From Bombyx mori (Eukaryota; Arthropoda; Insecta; Lepidoptera; Bombycidae), in contig NC_085124.1 in the NCBI RefSeq assembly GCF_030269925.1, forward strand, positions 14,570,001 through 14,634,000: a stretch of 64,000 nucleotides of DNA, given 5' to 3'. Below are positions 9,378 through 22,017 of this stretch, piece after piece (the stretch's first letter is position 1; each line of letters starts with the position of its first letter). Position numbers and translations under genes: made by a program. The notes under the pieces are model-generated. The model did no database searches, had not been told where the DNA came from, and worked only from the letters and a program-made list of their open reading frames with translations.

Positions 9378-10865
9378 GGTATACATACAATCGTGACAAA
9401 GGACAATAAGTTTCACAAAACTTACTAATTTTCCAAATCTTTGCTTATGTCCGATAGCTAGCCGCACAAGTACATAGGTTACCATTCCAATTATATTAAT
9501 CGTGAAGTGATCAATTATTCCAGTTTGAAGGGTAGCAAAGTGAATGTAAAATATATTATATACCATTATTTGTATTTGTACGTTAAAGGCCAAATATGAA
9601 ATTCGCGCCCCAAAATGAAAAACTTGAGCGTTTCTTTCAAAGCGGACAGCAAAAAAAAAAAGAAAAACTAGCCACCCACACAAACGTCTGAAAAATGAGT
9701 TGCTCTTTTCACGAAACGAGAAACGGGACAAAAAATCTGGAATGAACGTGTTACGTATTACTCGTGTGCACCTGAGCCGTGTGGGGGCGGGGGTGCCTTG
9801 TGCCCTGTCTTATCGGGCCTGTCTTCTATATACGTCGTTACAACTCTCAAAGGCAGTACAAGCAAATCTAATCAATTCCATAAAGTCTTATGTTTGAGTT
9901 TATAAAGGCTCAGGTCTGATTGAACGACCTTATAAGCTAAAACGCCCGTTGTATTGAATGATGTGACTATTACGCAATTCAAATATCCTGGCAGATTTTC
10001 TTTCAGAACAAATACGGAATTAGGGTTATTGTTTTCTAAGCGTTTGGGTCTGCTCCGTGTATCGGTTTGTTGACCAAGCGTCTTAACGGCCACATCGCAC
10101 TCCCAGACCAACGCAGATTTTGATCCAGAAGAGTACTCCAAAGACTTGAGTTTAGACGTATGCTTCGTCTGAAGTACGCTACCTTGCTTCCAGCCTGCTT
10201 CTAAACAAAAATCTTCTGATTTGTTATTAAGCGACAGAGGCTTTTAGTCGTCTTAACTCCTACATCTTCTGTTCACCTCCCACAAATACATAGGTGGAGC
10301 CCCGGCGATTTCCGGCTAGCATCATTGGTATCTGCTAACTACCTTGGCGTCTTACCATCAGTGTGGTCAGTCTTAAACGGCAGCAAAAAAATAAGATATC
10401 CAAACAAAACAAACAAATTCCCATACAAATATTTGCGAAGCTCAGTTTGTCAGGCAACCAGACCCTAAAGCGAGCCCAACAAATTTCATTACATCCAAAT
10501 TAGATTTGGCGTCGAAACCCTTGAGGCAACCGTAATTCGGAACACTTCCGTAACACACCATGCGCTGCTGTATCTCAAAACATGCGAAAATAAATCTAGA
10601 TATCCAATCAGATGTTCCCTCGATTTTGGGAATGGCAACCAATTCTAAGACGAAATAGTCGGCCCAGTTCACGCTGGCTCTCGTAGCTTCTTTTGACGAG
10701 TTGGTTGTACATAAGTAGAACTATGGCTATGGCTTTTATAAATAGTAACCGATATTTGAGCATAGTTGCATCGCCCGACACAAGTATACCAAGAGCTATT
10801 GGTAAACATGGGTTAAGTACGTAGGAAAGTTAGTACCTTCCTACAGTATTCGAAAACCGGCGCAG
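9378..10865. other. About 1.5 kb without an identified feature
   Basis: Minus-strand open frames at 9285-9731, 9872-10141 and 10442-10672 show no motif I recognise; the first overlaps Bm1. The 10.15-10.4 kb stretch is less AT-rich than its surroundings and may be an old LINE remnant, but I cannot support that. Confidence 0.4.
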
Positions 10866-10918
10866 TCGTATGGCTCGATACGAATGCACCGGGCGTCTTA
10901 TCATTTAGGCCATAACGA
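10866..10918 (-). mobile_element. Bm1 tRNA-like head, isolated relic
   Basis: GAATGCACCGGGCGTCTTAT followed by TTAGGCCATAACGA is the reversed head. The rest of the SINE is not visible. Confidence 0.6.
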
Positions 10919-11803
10919 TTTTCATATCAATGATGACCACTAATAACTGAAACAGAGTTCCTTATCCTTTTTGATTGCACGCCGAAGAACTAGACCGAAA
11001 AAAGCGTAACAATGAAGAATCTCACCAAAAACAAGCTACTTTTTGCAGTAATTTTTGAGGAACTTCCGAATTATCTCTTAGGAAACTGATTATTTGTCTA
11101 TCGATAAGACGGTAATTGATGGTACATCAATTTTGGAAACATAAATTTAAAATATGTATTTATAATAAAGAATATTATAGTGATATATTTTTTGTCACTA
11201 ATATTCCAGAAAATTATCTGCAATGTCAACTTTATTCGAATTTATTCACATTTTAAATAAAATTTTAATATAATTAAATAAAATTTTAATCTTAAACGAA
11301 TGTCTAATATTTTTTATATTATATAGACAACAAAAGGGACTCAATTCCAGCCGGGTGTTCATAAGACCACTTTCTCTATATTTTATACTATTAGACATAC
11401 CACAGCTTGATCTATTTTTAAATTAAGTAAGAAATAAATTAATTCGCTTCAACTGTTAAGTCTTTACATAGTGAAGTAATGTTGTTGTGGCCCGGAGAAC
11501 TTTCGTAATTTAGCCTGAGAGCTCTCACGAAAGCCACGTTTTCAATTTACTAAATCAAATGTAGTATTTACGTGTAAACAAACACAAAGCTAATACTTAG
11601 CTTTCTAAAGTCAATATAGACCTTTCGAAAGCACGCTCGTGAAACTTTTAGGTTTTCATGTTTGGATTATAAGGGTAAAGGACAATAATTTAAAGATTCA
11701 AGTCTAAGCTGTTTTGGTTCAACGTTACTACACTTAATATTCCTAGGCAGTAGCATAAGAAAGTTTTTATTGAAAAACGTCAAGTATGTATATATATATA
11801 TAT
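10919..11803. other. AT-rich DNA, nothing recognised
   Basis: AT-rich, with a short direct repetition of TAAATAAAATTTTAAT near 11255-11290 and a (TA)n run at 11789-11802. Confidence 0.5.
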
Positions 11804-12215
11804 TTTTTATTGCTTAAATGGGTGGACGAGCTCACAGCCCGCCTGGTGTTAAGAGGTTACTGGAGCCTTGAGATACACCTTGAGATATAAGTTCTAAGGG
11901 TCTCAGTATAGTTACAACGGCTGCCCCACCCTTCAAACCGAAACGCATTACTGCTTCACGGCAGAAATTGGCAGGGTGGTGGTACCTATCCGCGCGGACT
12001 CACAAGAGGTCCTACCACCAGTAATTACGCAAATTATAATTTTGCGGGTTTCATTTTTATTACACGATGTTATTCCTTCACCGTGGAAGTCAATCGTGAA
12101 CATTTGTTGAGTACGTATTTCATTAGAAAAATTGGTACCCGCCTGAGATTCGAACACCGGTGCATCGCTTCAACATCGAATGCACCGGATGTCTTATCGC
12201 TTAGGCCACGACTAC
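11804..12215 (-). mobile_element. Bm1 SINE, near full length
   Basis: A poly-T/ATTGCTTAAATGGGTGG start, then the complete reversed body and head through GGTGCATCGCTTCAACATCG and CTTAGGCCACGACTAC. It lacks about 30 bp in the tail region (GGAGCCTTGAGATAC). Confidence 0.92.
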
Positions 12216-13330
12216 TTCAATTATTCAGAGAGTATATAAGTACATTATATAACAGATAGTATATATCCAATACGAACTACCAGGCTATATGTATGTATAT
12301 TAAAACAACATTAATTTCCCAGAATCCACATCTGTTCGCTTAATAAAGTATATTATATCAGAACTCGTCTCGTAAATAATTTAACCGCATCGCAGATTCT
12401 ACGCATAAATTGGACCAAAACATGCTTTCCCGTGCTGTCATTAAAGCCCTCTTATCGACCAAAGTAACTTGGCCTTCGGGTCTCGTTTAATGAGATTAGT
12501 ATAATGCCGTATTTATTAGGGATCAGAGTTTCGGATTGATTGGTCGTGTGAAGATGCGTTTGCTTTGAACCGTATCGTAAGCTTTAATGTAATTGTTTTC
12601 TGAAGACTGTAAATTATTTGATAGGCACGTCGGTGCTTTCATATCTAAGGTTCATACAATATGATGCAATTGCATCTTCATGAATGAAAAATTTGTATAC
12701 AATTTATATATTGTCGTACTAATAGTATATTTTTTACTAAAATAACACTTAATTTTTATGGTAGGGTATAACTATTAGCTTTTCGTAAGCCTAAAAACAT
12801 TTGAATTCGTGAATCGAATAGTTGTTATTTCAATTTATTTGAGAATTCACTGTATTATTATTGGCAGTGCTAATTGCAGAGTTGAATATTAACAGATATG
12901 CCGAAAGCTAATCTGTTCGTGTATGCCAATAAAAATATGTTAAACTCTGGATAGGGTCTTAAGGAATTTTTATTCTTTTCGCAGTTAGGGCGCTGTCAAA
13001 TTGTACAGAATTTACTAAGTGTGTTTGATTGTCTAGATTCAAGTTATTAAATTAGTTAATTATATCCCAAAATAGTTTAGGAATAATAGAAAATGTATCT
13101 AAAGACAAGCCGCATAAAATTTAAATAAATATTTTGTTCTTGATAAAAATATCGTCAAAATATTTCCTATTTTTTCTCTTTTTATAGATATTTGACGTTG
13201 TTTTATATTTTTTTAAATAAAAGAACACTTATTGTGTCATGACTATAATAGTTAGACATATGCTGTCGCGACACTTTTTGTAAATAATAATGTGTTCTAT
13301 AAAGTTGTAGTGCATTATTTTATTCTATCA
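12216..13330. other. AT-rich DNA, nothing recognised
   Basis: No ORF above chance level and no familiar repeat. Confidence 0.5.
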
Positions 13331-13581
13331 TCAATAGTTTTCGCAGGGCACGCGATGTAAAGAATATTTTAGGTAATTTTTTTACACCTTGGGTTACATT
13401 ATTGGAGTTTTAGTAAGGATCCCTAATTTTTTCAAAAAGAATATCCCTATCTCACTCGGGAATAATGTAGCTTCCAAACAGTGAAATAACTTTTCAAATC
13501 GGTTTAGTAGTTTCGGAGCCCATTCAATACAAACAAACAAACTAATCTTTCCCCTTTATAATATTGGTATAGAAGTATAGA
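13331..13581 (-). mobile_element. Helitron-like remnant
   Basis: The right end, read in reverse, begins TCTATACTTCTATACC followed by an AT-rich stretch, similar to the 5' ends at 4250 and 3370. The left end has GTTTTCGCAGGGCACGCG but no clean CTAG. The segment with CAAATCGGTTTAGTAG is typical of old lepidopteran dispersed repeats. Confidence 0.45.
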
Positions 13582-13988
13582 TGATGTTAAGAGTAAATAG
13601 ACTTTTAGATGAAATGTTTTAGGTACATCATTAAATATGAATATGAAGCTGAAGTATAAGTTGAGGCCGATGACTGTGTCCAAAATAATTTGAAATCGCC
13701 ATAGGCACTGCCTTTAGCGCAATATCATTTCCAAAAATTCCCGGGCAACCTAATAACTTAACTCTATGTATAGGTAGACCGCTAAATAAATCGTGCGCTG
13801 TAATGTTTACATTTACCAATTACCCTCGCAAATTTGACGTTCGTCTGACATTATTCTGACTTTTCAAGCGAACACGCTCTGAGCGAAGCTCGCACACACT
13901 CATGTCGTGTCTTGTAAAATCATTTTAGGATATCAAAATTATATGATTCTTGTTACTAAGGCTTTTTAAAGATATATAATTATCCGTT

Positions 13989-14243
13989 CTTTTTTTATTT
14001 TTTTTGTTGCTTAGATAGGTGGACGAGCTCACAGCCCACCTGGTGTTAAATGGTTACTGGAGCCCATGGACATCTACGACGTAAATGCGCCACCCACCTT
14101 GAGATATAAGTTCTAAGGTCTCAAGTATAGTTACAACGGCTGCCCCACCCGTACAAACCGAATCGCATTACTGCTTTACGGCAGAAATAGGCAGGGTGGT
14201 AGTACGTACCCGCGCGGACTCAGAAGAGGTCCTACCACCAGTA
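13989..14243 (-). mobile_element. Bm1 SINE, 5'-truncated
   Basis: It starts with T-rich sequence and GTTGCTTAGATAGGTGG. The body runs to CCTACCACCAGTA, the recurrent truncation point. Confidence 0.9.
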
Positions 14244-14350
14244 AAACTCATTTAGTTTGCTGACGTAGTCTACCTTCGCCATCACGGCATCACGAAATTG
14301 TCTCGCACTTTGAGATATGATATCTAATTGTTAATCAGAAGTTGTTAAGC

Positions 14351-14640
14351 AGCGAACTAACGCTCGTCGAACTCTTCGACGAGGACGGTAACCAGTGCTT
14401 TAAGAGCTTAAAAGCACCTAGAGTGGTTCTGGCCAATCCGACAGACAAGTTTCGGACGACGGCGGCTTCATATTTCCCGTCGCCTGAGTCGGATATCTAA
14501 TTAGTGGCAGCAACGATAAGAGGGTTACCATGTCCCGCCGCTTTATCGAAGCAGCGTTCTGACGCTACGTTAAAATACTTGCGTATCTGTTCTAGATTTA
14601 GATAATCGTGAAGGTCGTTACTTAGAATATTAAACTTGCA
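14351..14640 (-). mobile_element. BMC1-type LINE, end of ORF and start of 3'UTR
   Basis: On the minus strand the coding part reads LNLEQIRKYFNVASERCFDK followed by AAGHGNPLIVAA, matching the C-terminal region in the 24-kb copy. The frame is lost soon after. The plus-strand left edge has the reversed CTCGTCGAACTCTTCGACGA block. The LINE 3' end is missing here. Confidence 0.65.
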
Positions 14641-15260
14641 GGATTTGGCGGTACATACTGAAACAACTTTTAATACTCGATTTTTATTCACAAAAAAAAA
14701 AAAAACAATATTAATTTTTCTCGCAATTAAAAATTTCAAGAGACGAACTTCGGAACCGCGGCGGTCACGGAGTGTCGCAACTCAACCTCTGAATCCTCAA
14801 GTTCCCTTACAGTTTTAATTTCAAACAAACTTATGGCATTATTTATGTTTGTTTATACTTTGGGTTGCTGTAACGTAATTTCGCTTGCGGTTCAACAGAA
14901 TCGGTTAAGGCTGGTTACACACAATGGGCGTTTCTAGAATACGATAACTACGAATGGTAGTAAATGTAATAATGTATATTATTAATGTAATATTTTTAGA
15001 ACCATACAATAAACTGCTTATATCACTAATGCGTTTGTAATTGTATTGTAATTGTGTTAGCATTTAGTATCAAATTGATGTATGTGCTACTTGAAATGTT
15101 TTGTGCAGATCTATAACATGTTAGTACTTAACAAAGTAAAATAACATTGATTTTCAAGCACCTTCTCGACCGCTCATAGGAAATGCTCAAATATGCCCTA
15201 GTATAAACGCCCGGTGCACTTTTAGCGAGCCCTCCAATCCTCCTCCTTGCGTCGTTCTCC
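14641..15260. other. No recognised feature
   Basis: AT-rich, unique-looking DNA. Confidence 0.45.
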
Positions 15261-15370
15261 TCAACACTGAGGGTCATGACTCCCCCGCTGCATTAATCTC
15301 TCTTGTACGATTGCTCTCCATCTGCTGCGATCCTTGGAGTCGTGGAGGGCATCATGAAGCTTGATGTCCG
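15261..15370 (-). pseudogene. RTE-like LINE C-terminal remnant
   Basis: The minus strand reads DIKLHDALHDSKDRSRWRAI followed by VQERLMQRGSHDPQC and a stop. It parallels VHDALQSAADRNRWRCI..HDHDPQ at 55977-56294. Such a short basic C-terminus after the reverse transcriptase is typical of RTE-type LINEs in insects. The coding sequence upstream is not recognisable. Confidence 0.7.
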
Positions 15371-16105
15371 GACAAGACCGTTTTTGGTAACATACGTACA
15401 ATAGTGTCTGAATTTAAATCGTATACTTATCGTATTTTTTTTAAATATTGACACTTACATGTTCATAGCTATATAAGTTCATATAAGTTGATTTTGCTAT
15501 ACATACGACCTTATTCCAAAGTCCCTTTATTATTATTTTGTCGAGACTCTAGCCTACTGTTCAAACGTAGAATTCGCAAGGTGATGTCCATGGGCATCAG
15601 TGAACATCGAAAATCTTTGTGAGCCGTGAGATCTTATACCCATACACAACAAGGCATTAAAAGCTTATAGTCATATTTATATACTACACTTCTGTAATAT
15701 CCACTATATTATAATACTATAACGTGATAATCTAGTCGGCTTCGAGAAGTCTGGTTTGTGTAGACCAGCTTTATCGTCTTTAGGGTTGTTACGAAAGAGT
15801 TTCAGCCTATCAATTTGTTTAAATGGCTCCTTTTGAATTACGTTTCGTGATCTATTTAACTTTATGTCAACTGTCTGAGTTAGTCTGGAATATCTGCTAA
15901 CAGTGAGCATTCGTGAGCGCTCTATACATTTAGAAATAGAACACCGCTACAATTTTTTTTTTATAAAACCTTTTACATCTTAAAATCCTGCAATGTGCCT
16001 TTGGGTAAAAATCCAAATTATTGAATTTGATAACGATTGTCTCATGCTTCCAATTAAACATTATTGCTCTCGGCAAAAACAGGCAAGACATTTGTCGACC
16101 AGCGA
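15371..16105. other. No recognised feature
   Basis: A possible degraded Bm1/LINE tail lies at 15570-15645 (GATGTCCATGGGCATCAGTG). Otherwise nothing is supported. Confidence 0.4.
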
Positions 16106-16290
16106 ACTAACTTAGAGACACAGCCCACTGAGTTTCTCGCCGGATCTTCTTAGTGGTTGGTAGATTCTGCGAAACACTGCTCTTGGTAGGGCTAGTGTTA
16201 GCAAATTCTCTCAGATTGAGCCTGTGAGCTCATCTACCCGTCCGGACGTAGCTGGAATAACTTCTTAGGCCACCAGCAAATAGGTTGGGG
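16106..16290 (+). mobile_element. BMC1-type LINE 3' end, diverged
   Basis: It has the block CCCACTGAGTTTCTCGCCGG, a short deletion, then GCTCTTGGTAGGGCTAGTG and GTGAGCTCATCTACCC, and ends near CACCAGCAAATAGGTTGGG. Confidence 0.75.
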
Positions 16291-17304
16291 GGATGAAGAA
16301 AAAGCATCTGTGTCTGTCCGCGGTGGGCACACAATCCACTGTTTCACAAACAATTACACATATTGATTGATAAACATACTTTTTACATACGCGACTTGAA
16401 CAAAAGAACACGTAGAAAGATTTAAAATGAAATATATAATAGTTAATAAAAACTTACAAAATACGCTTTTATAGAAAATCTAACTAAAAAATAGTAAATA
16501 AATTTGAATTAAAAATAGTATAAGAAAAAATGATTTTATTGTTTCATTTTTTTTAATATGGTATTGTCATCGGTCCTTAATAAGTATTCCAAATTTCGAG
16601 TAAATCATGTTCAAAGATTCCGTTATAAACATACATACGTCTGAAGTTAGTAAAAGCGTTTTAAAAACAACCAATTATTTACTAGAAATTTGAAGAAAGT
16701 ATCTCTTTTACAAAATGAGGTTAAACCAATACAACATTTCGGCATAGATAAACAGCTTGAAAAATAAATAAACCCTTATAAAAAAAAGGAAAATAAAGTC
16801 ATAAAACAAATACAAATTTCCTTGCTCCTACAACAATGAGCCTACTTGCAGACTGCATTCGGTTGCCAAAACAAATAATAAAACGAGGAATCGCCTCCAT
16901 AATTACCGTGGCTTTAATGATGTTGGCAATGCTCTCGGCAAAAAAATAACAAAGCGACTATTTCTTTCTTGTTTCGAGGGTTCCGTCGCTTAGTTTGAGG
17001 AAATGTTGTGATGGGCGTCAATCCAAAGGAAATCTTCCATCCAGTATAACTTTTTGGAGATTGACATAGCGTCAGTCTAAATGTTTTTTATTGAGAACTT
17101 GTATACCAGATGAAACCACACCAGTACAAAGAGACGGTAATGCAGATGATTCATGTCTCGTTGTCTGTGGATTCTGTTGACTACTTTAATACGAGCCGGA
17201 ACATAAGTCTGCCCTAAAGCACCAAACTACTCAATCTCATTTACACAATTAATCTTTATACAACTATAGGCTGAGGACAGGAAGGAACATAGTCCAATTT
17301 CTCA
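16291..17304. other. AT-rich DNA, nothing recognised
   Basis: Long A/T-rich stretches with no coding or repeat signal that I can support. Confidence 0.5.
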
Positions 17305-17352
17305 GTAAAGGTCACGACCCTCAGCACTGAGGAACACAATGCAAGGAGGAGG
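17305..17352 (+). mobile_element. RTE-like LINE 3' tail fragment
   Basis: CACGACCCTCAGCACTGAGG followed by GCAAGGAGGAGG matches the stop-codon region of the LINE at 56275-56320 and the reversed one at 15235-15270. Confidence 0.55.
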
Positions 17353-17615
17353 TAGTACATAAAAGGCAAACAGTGTTTTTTTTTAAATATAAGCTATGTC
17401 TATTTTTTCCTTGTATGCTGAGTCAGAATAGAATACTTTCATTTTGTTTTTGATTGAGAAGTTTTAGTTCATTAAAAAGTGTCCAACTTCGGCTCTGAGT
17501 TCTGTTCGTGAGTTATGGTAAGCGTCTTTTTCATCAAGTCTGTCAGCCGTAGCAACTACTCTATTTGGAATGTTAAGGTTTTGAGTAATTAATTCAGCGT
17601 AACCTTTTGTTTCAG

Positions 17616-17659
17616 ATACAGAAGCCGGGCCCGAAACATCAGGTGGAAACGAAAATCAG
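17616..17659 (+). CDS. Candidate internal microexon (44 nt)
   Basis: It is preceded by a pyrimidine-rich acceptor (CCTTTTGTTTCAG) and followed by a consensus donor (CAG/GTGAGT). All three frames are open; one reads TEAGPETSGGNENQ. It is markedly less AT-rich than its flanks and belongs to no repeat seen here. If real it would be a 44-nt, frame-shifting internal exon of a gene spanning this window on the plus strand. Protein family not recognised. The alternative is a chance pair of splice consensus sites. Confidence 0.35.
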
Positions 17660-19290
17660 GTGAGTCATTTTAGAAATATAAATTATCGACGAATAAAATC
17701 TACAAAAACACATTTAAAATAAAATATAAAAATATCTTGTTTAACTCTGACCACTGGCAAACACTCTACATATAAACTTTGTCCATTATTTAATTTCATG
17801 GTATCTCATTTATCTGGACTTTACGTTCTTAGGAGACATAAATTTCTCTTATAGTCATTACAATATGATATTATAACAGAACGATAAGCCAGAGCATATC
17901 CATTCAGCTTAGTGAAAAAGTGTTTGAGATATTAGGTTTTATTTTGGTCCTTTTAAATATGAGTAACATATTAACAAAAATTGTGAGCATCGATAAAAAA
18001 AATCGTATCGAGTTGAAAGTTCCGAGTTTAATATCGTCGTCAGGTGGTCGTGCGCTAATCGGTTTCACACACGCGTCTCCTTTAGGAGGTTTTATGGCCT
18101 GGTGTTGTTACGTATGTTACAGCTACTTATACATATGTACGTGCATCAATAAAACAGTTATTAGTGTCCTATTGGCCATTTCGTGATATTTTCGATTATT
18201 GCCAATCATAGACCATTCAATGACTTTTAAGATATAATCTCGGAATTAATTTAAATTGTTACCACAATTGTTTCGAATACTGTACAGTTTTCGTAACGTC
18301 TAAGATGTTTTTCGTCGACATTTGAATATCGTGGTAGCTTCGATTGACTATTATCGGCGCGGTACCCTAAAAATGTTTGTAACAGTTGGCTCGTTACATC
18401 GTGTAGGCTTTCACGGGCTTACATCGGATGAATAACTGGAAATTGTAATGGCTGTTAGATGGACTTAGGATTAAACGGGCCTTTGTTTTTGATAAAATTG
18501 GAAAAACGTATTACGTAATGGGTTTTAGGGCGTAAATTTACCTACCTACGTTTAATTAATTAAGCTTCGCGTTGATGATCAGGTTGAAATTAATTAAACT
18601 TTCACCGCTGTGTAAGCTTCTTCGGCACGCAAAGTCACCAGTGCCTCACCAATATCAGCCTCGAAATTCTTATAAAAGCTTTCTATCGGGCTTAACTGAT
18701 ATTTCCAGGAGATAGGATATATAACAATGTTATGTATGTATGTAGTTGTGGGTAATAACTATTTTTTCAGTCTATGGAGGTTGCTAAACATCCACTGATA
18801 AATACAATAACAGCTTACTAAAAAGTGAAAATTATCGGCACCTTGTTTTTTTTTCATTCCATACTTAACTACACAATCTCGCTTCACAAAAAAGTCTGCA
18901 CTTTTCAGACTGAAACAAAGCAGCAGCTGGTTCCGGTTAAAACTAGTCGAGACCGGTTGTTACCAGTAAATTCCGGTTCGCACAAGAGCTCGGCTGTATT
19001 CCTTTTGCTGTGACGTCATCGTGTTTAAGCCAGCTAAATTTAATTCTCTCCTTGCTCTCAGTTCAAAGCACTGGGTATATTACGTAGGTGTGCAGTAATA
19101 ATAAAATTTTAAGGAGAATTGTGTGCTGCAGCTGAATATCTCGTGCGTCTTATTGCTTTTGTTTATTGCTTGGAGAATATTCTTTGAGGTGTTGAGAAAT
19201 TCGTTCATATTATATAAATAGCCGGCTTTCAGTTATTCAACAAAGGCAGCATAGCTCAGCTCATCATTCTCCTGCCCTTCTTCCAGTCAC
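17660..19290. other. No recognised feature
   Basis: AT-rich. Open frames at 17920-18186 and 18825-19013 have no motif I recognise. Confidence 0.45.
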
Positions 19291-19295
19291 CAGGA

Positions 19296-19600
19296 GTCGG
19301 CGTAACATGTTTTCTCCTTCCATACTGCTCTATTTCCTCTATTCTTTTCCTCTATATCCTTCTACATTCATAGACTTACCAAGCTTATTTTTATTTCATC
19401 TCATCACATGTCCATGCCATCCCAAACGCGCTCTTCTCAACTTCTCTGTCACAGGTGCCTCTTTCAGACCTCTTCTAACATATTATTTCGTATTCTATCC
19501 ATTCTCGTTACTCCACACATCCATCGCAACATTCGCATCTCTGCTGCATGCAATCGCCTTTACTTAGTATAGCTAATGACCCTCCTAATATACTCTTTTA
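19296..19600 (-). pseudogene. RTE-like LINE reverse transcriptase C-terminal remnant
   Basis: Reading the minus strand, one frame gives RLHAAEMRMLRWMCGVTRMD followed by RIRNNM. After a one-base frameshift the next frame gives GLKEAPVTEKLRRARLGWHG then HVMR. This is the post-RT segment conserved in RTE-type LINEs. The frameshift and later stops show it is dead. The plus-strand 86-codon open frame over it is the antisense shadow. Confidence 0.75.
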
Positions 19601-20280
19601 GCTTGAAAATATCCAAAAGACCCAAGACAGCTGTCTATTAAAATAAATAATCAATTATGACAATGAATTGTTATTCGTGTCTGACTATGGTAATGTAACA
19701 ATAATACGTTTGTCATGGTTAGAAACTAAAATCTTATCACACGATCCGAGAACAAACCACCCTCGGAAGCTGCGGAACAAATGAACCTGCACTCCACATG
19801 TAAGACAATTGAAAATGGGGGCTATAATAGTTTGCCTGCTTTGTTCCACGGTCGGAAGCCGACAAGAACTAAATCCTGAGATAGGCCGAAATTTTGTTTC
19901 ACGTTTATCTTTAGTGCGAACTGAAATTACATCCTTCTCAATTGTTCTGAGGTTTCGAGGTACTTGATACAGGAATTCGGATTCAATAAAATACGAATTG
20001 AAATGGCTGATGAGTCGTAGTCACACAGCTTAGGTATGGCGTCGAGTTTATATAACTAAACAAAATATTACTTATGTAAATAATCTATGAGAGATTTTCT
20101 GGATATGAAAATTAATTTATTACAGGATTTAACTTCAAAAATAAGTTTAAGGTTCTTTAAAGCTTTTTTTTTGTATAGACTAGGAGCTGAATTGACTGCC
20201 AGGGCTGTTTTAGCTTTTGAACCGCTACGCAGAAATAGGTGATATGGCACTTGTAGACTTCCAAAATACTTCAGTAAGCA

Positions 20281-20512
20281 AATGAATATGTGTTTTTTTT
20301 TATTTTTTTGTTTTTTTGAAGATGTTGCTTAGATGGGTGGACGAGCTCACAGCCGACATGGTGTTAAGTGGTCACTGGAGCCCATAGACATCTACAACGT
20401 AAATGCGCCACCCACCTTGAGATATAAGTTCTAAGGTCTCTGTATAGTTACAACGGCTGCCCCACCTTTCAAACTGAAACACATTACTGCTTGACGGCAG
20501 AAATAGGCGGCA
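20281..20512 (-). mobile_element. Bm1 SINE, 5'-truncated
   Basis: A long T-rich tract with one ATTTTTTTG interruption, then GTTGCTTAGATGGGTGG. The body extends to GGCAGAAATAGGCGGCAG and stops short of the GGTGGTA block. Confidence 0.88.
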
Positions 20513-20604
20513 GAAATATATGTGTTATCGTGCACAAGTTATTTGAGATCACGCGCTCGATAGTTATCGGCGATAATTATCTTGCACCTGATATCTGATT
20601 CAAG

Positions 20605-20662
20605 CCTTCGAATAGTCGTATCGCTCGTTACGAGTTCATTAGTTTTATCTGTTAGGCCACAG
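20605..20662 (-). mobile_element. Bm1 tRNA-like head relic
   Basis: CTTCGAATAGTCGTATCGCTC and TTATCTGTTAGGCCAC are diverged versions of the reversed Bm1 head. It may be the lost 5' portion of the copy ending at 20512. Confidence 0.45.
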
Positions 20663-21786
20663 GCGCTTGAGACACGAACGGAAAATATAAATTCAAAATA
20701 AATTATTTCAATTGCAACGCAAAATACTCAGTGTTAAAGTTAATGTGGTCTCTACGAGCAGTTCCAAAAAAGCTTGGCATAGCCTTGTTAAGAACCGACA
20801 GAGTGAGGTATTGTTTCTAAATAATGTTGTAATTCTTTTTAATCGACAAAATTAATCACTTCAATCACGAAACAGAGGTAATATTACAAAACAGTAATTA
20901 AAAATAAATTTAAAAGACCGGTATCGAGCGCCTCTGTCGCGCAAGGAGTCATCTATCTAATAACGGCTTAGTTCATGATAATATGCCTTATGGTATAATA
21001 TTGTAACAGATTTCTTAAACCAATAAATATGTGGTAATTACACGTTTTTGGGGTCTGCTTACAGGTACATTCAATTTTTAAGTGAGTTGCTTAAATCTTT
21101 ATTTCTCTTCTTGGGTTGTCGAGCACTAGGTTTGTGCTTAGTGTTCACTTGCAGGATATATTTGGGGATGGGGATATATTTCGTTCTCAAATTTATAGGG
21201 ACTCCATAAGTTGAATTCGTATTTAATTTTCCTGTATTTATTTAAATTAAAAACAGGTATCTTTATTTTTTATTCCAACACTGTGACCTGCGCCTAGTAA
21301 TTTATAACGTAAACCGCGTCATGAACAAAAAAGGGTTAAGAAGAACTTCAATCACCTAACCACACAGCCGTAGCTAACCACAGACCGTAAGACATCTTCC
21401 CACTGACGTTCACGGGTGCTGGCTTCTCACAGAAATAACAAACCAAATACATCTTAAATTCTGGCTTTCTCGATTATAACTCATTTCAGGAATTCGACCA
21501 AGCAAAAGTCATCACATCTCGGTGCGAAGAATTTCCCTTTGAATCGCCCCTTTTAAGAGTAGATTATACGCGAACACGCTTCAAAAGTCACTGTGAAAGC
21601 AACGACGAATACATAATATTTTCTGTTAGTATCTGAAAATTATGAAAATTATTTCGCTTAAAAGGAATTAGAATTTACGACTTGCCATCATTCTGAACCG
21701 GTCTGTTGGATAGTGGAATATTGACACCGCTGTGTAACATTTGACTTTTTGTAATTGATTCTGTAGTTTGACCCGGTCTGGTTTGG
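20663..21786. other. No recognised feature
   Basis: AT-rich DNA without a supported gene or repeat. Confidence 0.45.
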
Positions 21787-22017
21787 TTGGATATTTCATT
21801 GTTTTTAAAACATATAATATTATTAATATCAATGCAAGCACAAGAAACAATTTTATTAATGTTTTCTGTTACCATGATGAATGTGATGTTGGAAAGATTT
21901 AAAGAATTAGCAGTATGTCATAATCAAGATTTGCGAGTACATACTTTGTTTCACAAAGATGAAAGGTCTCTGAAAAAAGTCAAATACAAAGCTCTTTGTT
22001 GCCAAATATGCAATTAA
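21787..22017 (+). CDS. Short ORF of unknown nature followed by AATAAA
   Basis: A 76-codon ORF. The first ~25 residues are hydrophobic from AT-rich DNA. The last ~45 (MNVMLERFKELAVCHNQDL onward, ending CCQICN) have a protein-like mix of charged and cysteine residues. AATAAA occurs at about 22045, 28 bases after the stop. It could be a terminal exon or a transposon scrap. No convincing acceptor AG was found and the family is not recognised. Confidence 0.2.
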   Translation: MDISLFLKHIILLISMQAQETILLMFSVTMMNVMLERFKELAVCHNQDLRVHTLFHKDERSLKKVKYKALCCQICN

